A program made the translations under genes and the position numbers. Source: Acrasis kona (Eukaryota; Heterolobosea; Eutetramitea; Acrasida; Acrasidae). Taken from it: a stretch of 28,620 bases of DNA. The DNA is taken from contig JAOPGA020001768.1 of NCBI GenBank assembly GCA_026419775.2, positions 1-28,620 of the forward strand. The letters are read 5' to 3'. A model generated the notes under the pieces. The model worked only from the letters and a program-made list of their open reading frames with translations. It did no database searches and was not told where the DNA came from. Shown here piece by piece: positions 19,208-26,955 of the stretch (positions are counted from its first letter, which is position 1; each line of letters begins with the position of its first letter).

Positions 19208-20835
19208 ATGATTCTACTATCAATTTTAACGCTTTCTTTCTTGGTAAGCAACCGACTATTTGTACTCTTTTTACATTGCGGCAGTTATTCAGTTTATTGA
19301 TATTCAAATATGAGCAGACAAAAAAGAAGTACACACAATTCCCAGGCTGGGAGCAGTTTGTTCCACCACTTTGGTTCGCGAAAAGATTACCCACCTTTAT
19401 TAGACCCCATGTTAGTAAGTAGTAGAATAATTAACAATCCATTTTAATTCACGAAGACGACGCCTTACAAGTAATGTGGTCCCACGCTAGGGAAGGGTAT
19501 TTGAAATTTGGAGATACTTTCAAATTAGTGTTCCCATCTTTAGCCTACGTATTTGTAAGCGATCCCGAATTCAGTAAATTCGTGGCTCTGAATCATGACA
19601 AATACTTTGAAAAGAATATGAAGAGATCGCAAGCTGTCAGACAGGTGATTGGAAACAATGTATTCAACTCCATTGAGGATTCAATCTGGAAGAGGCACCG
19701 CATGCTTCTCAATCCCGCCTTTAGCGATAAGACAATGTTTGTAGTGGCAGATGCTACCACTCTAGTTGCACAACAGCTCATACAACAAATTGACGCAGAT
19801 GCCGACAGAGATGTCATTTCTGACATGTCTAATCTTACGCTCAATGGTAAGTTCTTATAACATTTTTTCGGTCTTAACTTTGTAGTAATTGGAAGAGCGG
19901 GTTTTGGACATGACTTTGATGCATTCAGCACTGAATCTCAATCTGACCCCAAATCAGTCATGAACTCTCAGGCGAGATTCTTCTACAATGGTACCTTCTT
20001 TGCGCTCTTTCCAAAATTTATGAGAAGCGAAAAATTCCGCTTCATTCCCTTCCTTGACCAATACTTTTCGGACTTGAACACATTTAGTGATGCAGTCAAT
20101 AAAATTATAGAAGAAAGACTTGTAGGGTCCGAAAATGAAAACAACGACATTTTATCATTGTTAATAAATGCTGCAAAGAGTACTAGACTCGATCAGGTTC
20201 CTGATGACAGTAGACCTCTTTCTAATAAAGAAATGGTTAGTAATTGTTTAATGTTTATCGTTGCGGGTCATGAGACTACCGCAAGGACCTTGGCTTTTGG
20301 TTTTAGACTTTTGGCACTCAACCGTCACATTCAAAAAAGGGCTCAACTCCATGTTGACCAGGTGTTGGGTAGTGCTGAACATCCTACTTACGAGCAAATG
20401 GATCAATTAACTTTCATACACAACATTATGAACGAAACCTTACGTTTGTATCCAGCCGCCGTTGGAACTGAAAGAATTGTAATTAGAGAGTTTGAGTTCA
20501 AGAATAGAAAGTTCCCAGTCGGGACTCATTGTTTGATACATTGGAATAATATGCAGAGAGATGATAAGTACTTTGAAAATGCAAATGATTTTAGACCTGA
20601 AAGATGGGATCTGGATGCAAACAAACAAAAGAGTTTTGCGAATACTGCATTTGGTGTGGGTAAGAGAAGTTGCATCGGAAAAAGGTTTGCGGAGGTCGAG
20701 ATGGTGTTTGTATTTGCTATGATTTTGAAGCGATTTAATGTAGAGTGTGTTGATGAGATGAGTGAACTTGACTTGGAGGTGAACATGACTTTGATGGCAA
20801 AAACACCCATCAAGTTGCGCTTTACAAAAAGATGA
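19208..20835 (+). CDS. Cytochrome P450 monooxygenase
   Basis: Exons 19208-19243, 19285-19414, 19457-19846 and 19886-20835 (introns 41, 42, 39 nt), 501 residues, the normal microsomal P450 length. The first two exons give a short N-terminal membrane anchor (MILLSILTLSFLLFSLLIFK) and a Pro-containing hinge (FPGWEQFVPP). Motifs: helix C WKRHR, I helix AGHETT (312-317), K helix ETLR (E369, R372), FRPERW, and the heme loop FGVGKRSCIG with ligand Cys448. It would use O2 and electrons from a P450 reductase to oxidise a lipophilic substrate at the ER. It resembles CYP4/CYP97-like families in the heme loop, but the substrate cannot be read from sequence. AATAAA (20835-20840) overlaps its TGA. The next gene converges 32 bp away. 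Confidence 0.9.
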
Positions 20836-20869
20836 ATAAAAGTTGAGTTGTTGATCAAATTATTTTATT
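20835..20869. terminator. Facing polyadenylation signals overlapping the P450 and amine-oxidase-like stops
   Basis: AATAAA at 20835-20840 starts on the last base of the P450 TGA. TTTATT at 20864-20869 (AATAAA on the minus strand) overlaps the TAA at 20868-20870. The 23 bp between the two hexamers is all the room left for both 3' ends. Confidence 0.6.
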
Positions 20870-22469
20870 AGATCATACCAGGACCAATACCGCTCAAAAC
20901 AGTCATGGGTACTTGTCTCACCTTATCTTTTAGTAGAATTTCATTTGCAGCAATTCTTCCGGTCGACACGGCCCTCTCCATCAACGCTGATGGGTGCACT
21001 GTGTGAAGCCAGTCACCAGCATAGTAAAAGTTATTGATTCCATGTAAAGTAGGAGTGTGTACCATGGGTCTAAACTTCTCCTGACCAGCTTTGAAGCTTG
21101 GGAAGTTCTGATACCCATACACAGTATAGGCAATGACTTTATGTTGCTTCATCTCTGGTAGGATTTGGTACACAGTGGATGATATACGATTCCACACCTG
21201 TGCTTCATTTATGTCTTGAGGACCTTCCCATGTATACAAGTGGAATTCCATTACACTACCACCAGTGCTCGCACTCCATTGAACAAATTCGGACTCGAGC
21301 TGATGGTATTGTGCTACTAAGTTAATGGGCTGATAGTCTGGAGTTTCCAAAATGTCGGGCGTGCCTTCTTTTGGTAAACCAGAAAACCATACTCTCATTA
21401 CCTTGTAGTGTGGAGCAACAGCAAGTCTTAAAATGGGTTCTCTGAGTTTATCTAGAGAAACATCATCCGTACCAACACTATTGGACATAATATTTTTAAT
21501 AGCAGGGAGATCAGCAGATAAAACAACATTATCATAGGCGATTTCAGTTTCATCACCTACGATACGATTGTTATCGAAACGCAACATTTTTACAGGAGAG
21601 TTCAACAAGATTTTAACATTGGACTTTTTTAATTTCTGTTCCCACGGACTGATGATTGCATTTTTAAAGGAAGTCGTGAGGATTTCACGTTTATCTGCCT
21701 TTTCGCTTTCTAAGAAATAATAATAAACATATAACAACATTTCTGCGGCACTAAATACTTTTCTTTCGTTTAAAGTCACACTAACACTAGGTTTTAATAT
21801 AATGTCCGCAAAAGCGACGGACACTTTTCTAAACTCGATCCACTCATCAAAAGTCATGTGGTCGTACCTATCATAGATGTTTGTGTAGTTAAAGTATTGC
21901 ATGTCATCTCTGCAGTTTCTCACACTAAAAGCGTCGCTCCATTTGATGTTTTTGCTTCTCCATATAATGCCCAATAAATTCAAAGGGTATGGCCCAGAAG
22001 AATAGATTTGTTCCGGTTTGTAGTTTCTAAACACGAAATCAACCTTTTCCCATGGTCTGAAATATTTACCGGCGTCTAACCTCTGTATAATGTCCTTGAA
22101 TGTAAAATAGGAATGGAACCAGGCGTGGAAACCGTGTTCGATATCATATTCTTTGTTTAAGAGATACTTATCACACAGAGAGGTAGAATTGCAAACTGGA
22201 CTTCTTGTGTAGGTTGCTAGACGACCACCAAGAACATTAGATGCTTCTCTAATTGTTACATTATATCCTCTTTCTGAAAGCTCAAGAGCTGCAGACAAAC
22301 CAGCGAGACCCCCTCCTACAATCAAAACGGATTTTGCTTTGCCACTTGGTAGACCAACAGGGTCATTCGGGTTTTTTGGCTCAATTACGACTGGTGGTTT
22401 TGGACGGCATATTACACAATTTAGCGCAACCAACAAAATCAACAACGCAACTTGTGTGTACCTCTTCAT
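20868..22469 (-). CDS. Secretory-pathway FAD-dependent amine oxidase / carotenoid-desaturase-like oxidoreductase
   Basis: Single exon, 533 residues from the ATG at 22469; a more upstream TTG codon is not used. A signal peptide (KRYTQVALLILLVALNCVIC) is followed by a Pro-rich linker and the dinucleotide-binding fold VLIVGGGLAGLSAALELSER (about 48-67) with the acidic end of strand 2 (IREASNVLGGRL). The C-terminal FAD clamp is FYYAGDWLHTVHPSALMERA, then TGRIAANEIL. This layout matches phytoene/zeta-carotene-desaturase-like amine oxidases. IEHGFHAWFHSYF resembles the desaturase-like H-G-x-H-x-x-F region. The substrate is unknown. Most relatives are plastid, bacterial or cytosolic, so routing to the secretory pathway is unusual. 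It has sequons (NST, NYT). TAA is followed directly by a second TAA, and AATAAA overlaps both. Confidence 0.8.
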   Translation of the reverse strand: MKRYTQVALLILLVALNCVICRPKPPVVIEPKNPNDPVGLPSGKAKSVLIVGGGLAGLSAALELSERGYNVTIREASNVLGGRLATYTRSPVCNSTSLCDKYLLNKEYDIEHGFHAWFHSYFTFKDIIQRLDAGKYFRPWEKVDFVFRNYKPEQIYSSGPYPLNLLGIIWRSKNIKWSDAFSVRNCRDDMQYFNYTNIYDRYDHMTFDEWIEFRKVSVAFADIILKPSVSVTLNERKVFSAAEMLLYVYYYFLESEKADKREILTTSFKNAIISPWEQKLKKSNVKILLNSPVKMLRFDNNRIVGDETEIAYDNVVLSADLPAIKNIMSNSVGTDDVSLDKLREPILRLAVAPHYKVMRVWFSGLPKEGTPDILETPDYQPINLVAQYHQLESEFVQWSASTGGSVMEFHLYTWEGPQDINEAQVWNRISSTVYQILPEMKQHKVIAYTVYGYQNFPSFKAGQEKFRPMVHTPTLHGINNFYYAGDWLHTVHPSALMERAVSTGRIAANEILLKDKVRQVPMTVLSGIGPGMI

Positions 22470-22825
22470 TGTTCTGCTGTGATGTCCAAATAGAGATTGT
22501 AACAACAAAATCAAATCTAAATTCGGATTACACCAAATGATTAGCCACTATTTTTTGTTATCTCTTTAGTGTGATTCTTATGAATTGGTTATCACAAGAA
22601 TCATAATACTTCAGGAGTCCGAATCCAGATGTTACTAGGATGTTTGTAGTAATCTTAACTCCACCCAATTAGTTTGGTTCACGTTGCAGATTGTAAGAAA
22701 TATTGACCGGACGGGCTATGATACGTACCGAGAATTTCCACCACATTCTCTTCAGAGCAATATTGATTGTGAAATGACGAATATGTATTTCTAAATTGTC
22801 AAAATTTATTATTACACGTAACCCT
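22470..22825. promoter_or_regulatory. Upstream region of the amine-oxidase-like gene
   Basis: Both flanking genes run leftward, so this holds the promoter of the oxidoreductase and the 3' end of the secreted protein (AATAAA at 22810-22805 on the minus strand). An 8-bp inverted repeat, TGATTCTT (22572-22579) and AAGAATCA (22596-22603), could be an operator-like site. No coding potential seen. Confidence 0.35.
22805..22810 (-). terminator. AATAAA polyadenylation signal of the 234-residue secreted protein
   Basis: TTTATT on the plus strand, about 15 nt downstream of the TAG stop (22828-22826). Confidence 0.5.
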
Positions 22826-23530
22826 CTATTTGCGTTTTGGTGGGCTTTTAGACTTTTTGTTGACTAATATTGCATCCGTCTTTTTGTCCGAATCCACTAG
22901 TTGTTTTTTTAATGCAGGAAATGGAAAAGGCCTCCAAAAGAATGGAGCGTCCTTGTTGTTTCTGTTCAAGTGGGCAAACAGCCATTTTCCATTCAATTTT
23001 ACACCTGCAAACCATGATCTGTCCCAGTAGAACCCATAGACCGAGTCATCTTGTTTTTCTCTCTTCCACTTTTCAAGCTTTGTGTTTCTCTGTAGTATGT
23101 AACTATCTTCAATTTGTTTGTCTGTCAGGATCTTTTTGTCCATTACGTTTTTTTTCGTCAGCATGCCAGCTACGTGGTAGATTCTTTTCCAGTGATGTTG
23201 GTCTCCAACTAATAACATTTTACATCCTGTGAGTAGCGAGGTTGTAAAGAATGTACCATCGGGGTGATGTGCTAGATCAACGAATGGGGCTTCAACTTCT
23301 TTATATTCTAAATCTAGGATAAGTTCAGCAGGCACCTTATCTGTATACTTCAAAATGTCTTTGAATGTTCTGAAGTATTCTTTATTTTGAAGGTTGACGG
23401 GAGACCAGTCATTGTATTGTGCCTTGTTCGCATCTACAATAGCTTCTACGAGTCTTTTGGCGTTTTCGAATTCTGCGTTCAGGCCCAGTACGCAGAAAGC
23501 AAGGCACAACAAGATCATTGCGTTTGTCAT
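22826..23530 (-). CDS. Secreted protein of unknown family, 234 residues
   Basis: Single exon with an ATG start. The N-terminus MTNAMILLCLAFCVLGLNAE is a signal peptide with a probable cut after Ala19. No family is recognised. The mature part is rich in Trp, Tyr, Phe and Lys (DDSVYGFYWDRSWFAGVKLN, APFFWRPFPFPALKKQ), with one isolated Cys in CKMLL, so no disulfide framework. A His pair (DQHHWKR) and another (LAHHPDG) are visible but do not form a known metal site. The C-terminus is a Lys-rich basic tail (NKKSKSPPKRK). No membrane helix follows the signal peptide, so it is probably secreted or lumenal. It lies between two other minus-strand genes with its own promoter space. Confidence 0.7.
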   Translation of the reverse strand: MTNAMILLCLAFCVLGLNAEFENAKRLVEAIVDANKAQYNDWSPVNLQNKEYFRTFKDILKYTDKVPAELILDLEYKEVEAPFVDLAHHPDGTFFTTSLLTGCKMLLVGDQHHWKRIYHVAGMLTKKNVMDKKILTDKQIEDSYILQRNTKLEKWKREKQDDSVYGFYWDRSWFAGVKLNGKWLFAHLNRNNKDAPFFWRPFPFPALKKQLVDSDKKTDAILVNKKSKSPPKRK

Positions 23531-23717
23531 TTTTTATTTGTCTTTCAAAGAACGTCCATCCAATTTATTGTCCTTTCAGGAACGGGTTTTCAACTACTTA
23601 TCAGGACTCATGAAGTCATAGAGGTTTTTTTCGCTTGATTTAGTTTTTCAGCCATCAATCTGTCAATCAGTTACTTTGTAATTTACAAAAGTCACGTTTA
23701 ATAGTATTAAAAATCTA

Positions 23718-23723
23718 TTTATT
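23718..23723 (-). terminator. AATAAA polyadenylation signal overlapping the stop of the Cys/His-cluster gene
   Basis: On the minus strand the sequence is CAATAAATAG; the TAA stop (23721-23719) lies inside the hexamer. Confidence 0.55.
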
Positions 23724-24417
23724 GAAGGTATGTACTAAAATCTATTAGCTCGAATCCATCAAAATCAAGTTGAGATTCTTGATAAGATACATAATCTGGG
23801 CACCACGTGTTATCAATGTGCGACATTGGTGATGGACAAAATAGGTCTGCGTATTGTATGGCATTTGTAGGGGAAACAGGCTGCAACTCTAATTGGCTAC
23901 ATTCAGGTTGCGACTCATCAAATGTTACAGAATCGCTCTCAAGTTCATCAGCGGTGTTAAAATACAGAGTTGTTGGCGAACTATCCATAATGCTTAAACT
24001 ATTGGAACCATCGTTGGTTGTAATGGTTTCTATTGTTGATGTCACTTCTGCAACAGTTTGTATATATAAAGAGTTGTTTGAACTCAGTGTCTCTTCAAAG
24101 TCACTACTTGGAGATTTCTTTGATCCCACCCTCTTTGTTTTACTGCTTTTCTTTTTACATACACCTTTGTGTCTTTTTTCTGGCCTGTGTAGTCCGCCTC
24201 CTTCTGATAATATTACATGCTTTCCAGGCTTCTTGACGTGTTTGGATGCATTTGAATATGTAATTGGACCACATTGCATGCACATGGCCACGCAAAGTTC
24301 TTCATGGCAGTCGCAGTAGTGAAAATAGCCATAGCTAGGCCCTTTCCCATACTTTGTTTCTGTCTTCCTCTTTTTCTCTTCATGAGTCACTTTACAGAAC
24401 AATTTGATGTTTGGCAT
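23719..24417 (-). CDS. Putative zinc-binding (B-box-like) regulatory protein with acidic C-terminal region
   Basis: Single exon, 232 residues, ATG at 24417. The N-terminal 70 residues hold a Cys/His cluster: C35-x-C37-H38-x3-C42-x3-C46-x2-C49-x10-H60-x6-H67, plus C8 and H12. Spacing of the last C..C...H...H part resembles a B-box zinc finger, though the family is not certain. A strongly basic stretch (RHKGVCKKKSSKTKRVGSKK) follows at about 82-101 and is likely a nuclear localisation or nucleic-acid-binding region. The C-terminal half is Ser/Thr/Asp/Glu-rich (LESDSVTFDESQPECS) and ends in DFDGFELIDFSTYLQ, an acidic-hydrophobic pattern typical of activation domains. A transcription regulator is the best guess. 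The stop codon lies inside an AATAAA (23718-23723). Confidence 0.65.
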   Translation of the reverse strand: MPNIKLFCKVTHEEKKRKTETKYGKGPSYGYFHYCDCHEELCVAMCMQCGPITYSNASKHVKKPGKHVILSEGGGLHRPEKRHKGVCKKKSSKTKRVGSKKSPSSDFEETLSSNNSLYIQTVAEVTSTIETITTNDGSNSLSIMDSSPTTLYFNTADELESDSVTFDESQPECSQLELQPVSPTNAIQYADLFCPSPMSHIDNTWCPDYVSYQESQLDFDGFELIDFSTYLQ

Positions 24418-25410
24418 TTTTTAAGTTTCACAATTATGATAATTATTGACAATAACTGCTTTTATGTTGTAGTTAGTTGACCTGTATTTCATTTCCGATA
24501 GCTTACGATAACAATATTGAACATTAATCTCGCTATCATGTAAAACCAACTAATCTACTACAATAGTATATTAAACTATAACTAGTATTTTTGGGTAGAA
24601 CTACCAATAAACATTCAGGCTTAACCCTGTTTTAAAAAAAGGGTAACAGTTACCCTACTACCACACTTCCAAAAAGATGTTGTTGTTGTTTGTGCTTTTA
24701 TTATTTAACCATGATCTGTTTCATTTTGAAACATTCGATATCCTCTGAATAGTTTTATGGGTTCGTGGATAGTTCAGTTATATTTAATGATAAGTGTTGT
24801 TAATTTATATTTATGATTGTTTCAAAAACTGTTAAGAGCACCTTAAAATTGTGTTTAGTTTTAAGCAGTTTATAAGATATATTCAACGGCGCGCTTCCAT
24901 AAGTACAGTCAACCAATTTTGTGTCCTCCAGCTATCTGGCTTCTTATCACTTAAAGCTACTCGGAAGTAGCAACAATGTTCCCTAAGTAAGTAAGTAAGC
25001 CCTAAGCAATATTATGCGCTGAAATTAGCCTGTTGCTTAGGCACCTCATTATATAATCAGACTTCGAATTTCGTATAATCGAGCCATTTTCGTAAACAGA
25101 TTATCTGTACTAATAGCTACTATAGCTATTTGGGGATGAGTAGAAAGATCATCAGAATTTGGAGTAGAATGTAACTTTTACGTGCTCTGTAAATGCCTCC
25201 TAATTATTGACTTTTCCCACCTCGAACGTTGCTCAAAAATAGTCTAAGGTCAATTACAAAAAATTGATCAATTTATTCGTTAAGACCATTCATTGTGATG
25301 TTGCATATTTTTGCAATGCTATAATACAAGAGACCATTACCGGATGTGTTGCTGATGTCCGAACAAATAAATTTACAACAACAGTTCAAAGTTAAAGTTC
25401 CATATAGTTT
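24418..25410. other. Long intergenic region between divergent genes
   Basis: The 993 bp must carry the promoters of the Cys/His-cluster gene (left) and the RCC1-like gene (right). It is AT-rich with no coding potential. It contains AAGT tetramer repeats (24985-24998), a hairpin with 9-bp arms CCTAAGCAA/TTGCTTAGG (25001-25009, 25033-25041), a short hairpin ACAGA-TTA-TCTGT (25096-25108) and another AATAGCTA-CTA-TAGCTATT (25112-25130). TATAATA at 25320-25326 is a possible TATA element for the gene at 25411. No RNA gene could be identified. Confidence 0.4.
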
Positions 25411-26580
25411 ATGGGCTCTTCAATATCAAGAGAAGGTGATGATATTAGTATTCGAGGGCGCCCTAAACAACAATATTTACTACAGAACCAAACTACGTAC
25501 GAGGAAAAACCACAAATCCATCATGTGAGAATCAACTCTCAAAATCATCTTCTCCTTTTTGGATATACAAACCACCAAACACCCAACCTTTTATTTTCTT
25601 CTCATATTTACCTCATCAAGAAAGTCCTTTTCCTATACGACCACTTTTTGATTTTATCAGATAATGGGAGTGTGTGGTCTTGTGGAGATAATACTAATGG
25701 AAAGATTGGACAGGGAGATATATCAAGGCATGATGCTTTAGTAAAGCTACAAGTGGACATAGTGAGAGACATCAAATCAAATGGGTTGATTTGTTTTCTA
25801 CTACTCCATAATGGTTCAGTTTGTGCATTTGGGAAAAATGATTTTTTTAATTATTTGCCCGATGTTTTTTCAACACCGACCGTAATACATTGCCTTCAAA
25901 ATGCAGTTGACATTGTGTTGAACCGACAAAACATTGTCGTTACTTTTAAAAACAAAGCGGAAGTATACAAAGTGCACAATACATCAAAACCATTAAATTT
26001 AGCACATCACACCATTGCTGCTTCGTTAGAGAAATGGAACATTGTCTCGCAAATTGACAAACGCACAATACTAATTGCACAGCAAGATGATTTCTTTCAC
26101 GATGTTTTCTCGCTTCAATTGCCAGGACTCATCAAGTCAATAAATAGTTGTGACGAGTGCACCTTCTGTCTTTTGGAAAAATTTGATGAGAACAACAGCA
26201 ACGTTTATATTAGTGGTCAGGAAAATAATGACTTGAGTGGAATAGGGAAAATGAAGATTCAACCAACCAGAACCATCTCACCCTTGAGCAGTTTGAAAGG
26301 AAAATATGTACACAAAATTGAAAGTGGCATCCGTCATGTATTGTTTTTGGTAAAAGAAGGGAAAGAGGATATAGTGTATTGTGCTGGTTCAAATGAATGT
26401 AAGCAGTTGGGAACTAGTGCTCCTAGTTATAGTGATGAAGTTGTAGAATTGAAGTGGAGAAATAGCTTATCTGATGATATGTCTTATTTGAGTACATGGA
26501 AAATTGAGTCTGTCGGGTGCCATGGATCTAATACTTTTATTTGGTTGAGTAAGTCCTTCGTTGATAATTACAAAATTTAA
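25411..26580 (+). CDS. RCC1-repeat protein, predicted cytosolic and possibly N-myristoylated
   Basis: Single exon, 389 residues. The start MGSSIS fits the N-myristoylation rule (Gly2, Ser6), so membrane attachment is possible; this is an inference. RCC1-type blocks appear as GSVWSCGDNTNGKIGQGD (about 86-103), GSVCAFGKND (about 137-146), VYISGQENNDLSGIG and VYCAGSNECKQLG. The repeats are more degenerate than in the membrane RCC1 protein at 7460-11453, and intervening strands are charged. RCC1 propellers serve as guanine-nucleotide exchange factors or as binding platforms; no beta-wing or catalytic Asp can be assigned here, so the role is open. No signal peptide or membrane helix. No AATAAA directly after the TAA. 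Confidence 0.75.
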   Translation: MGSSISREGDDISIRGRPKQQYLLQNQTTYEEKPQIHHVRINSQNHLLLFGYTNHQTPNLLFSSHIYLIKKVLFLYDHFLILSDNGSVWSCGDNTNGKIGQGDISRHDALVKLQVDIVRDIKSNGLICFLLLHNGSVCAFGKNDFFNYLPDVFSTPTVIHCLQNAVDIVLNRQNIVVTFKNKAEVYKVHNTSKPLNLAHHTIAASLEKWNIVSQIDKRTILIAQQDDFFHDVFSLQLPGLIKSINSCDECTFCLLEKFDENNSNVYISGQENNDLSGIGKMKIQPTRTISPLSSLKGKYVHKIESGIRHVLFLVKEGKEDIVYCAGSNECKQLGTSAPSYSDEVVELKWRNSLSDDMSYLSTWKIESVGCHGSNTFIWLSKSFVDNYKI

Positions 26581-26955
26581 CTTTTGAACCAGCGAACGAA
26601 GGATACGATTTCTACTCTTTGTTACTTAAAAACGAACAATATCATGATATTAGTATCACGACTTTCGTCGGAAGTCTTCATTGACATCGGTATCATAATA
26701 TTACCCTGCAAGGAAAAGGAATAAAACTGTTCATGCTAAATAAAATGCGGCAAAAGGAAGTTATAAATAAACATAGTTGTTAAAAACATGTCATACAGTA
26801 ATCAATCGTCCTACCTTATGCAGTCTGTTCTTTTCGAGTACCAAGTAACATTTGTTTATTTATACCAGGGACAAAAATAAGTTCCCGTTACCATATATAG
26901 TAAGCGATTTTCGTATAAATAACTGCACAAGAAGAAGAATACCGATACACAAAAA
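26581..26955. promoter_or_regulatory. Intergenic region with candidate TATA boxes for the GH17-lectin gene
   Basis: TATAAATAA at 26914-26922 lies 42 bp before the ATG at 26956, a good place for a TATA box; CATATATAG (26892-26900) is a weaker alternative. Further left is a 14-bp perfect palindrome, AATATCATGATATT (26638-26651). No coding potential seen. Confidence 0.45.

Noticed and set aside
18892-19394. Overlapping frames on both strands upstream of the P450
   Set aside because: They overlap the epimerase-like remnant, the P450 promoter and its first small exons, and show no recognisable protein features.
23807-24319. Plus-strand 170-codon frame opposite the Cys/His-cluster gene
   Set aside because: Its residues are the antisense of a Ser/Asp-rich region; no signal peptide and no family. 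The minus-strand gene has the zinc cluster and the overlapping poly(A) signal.
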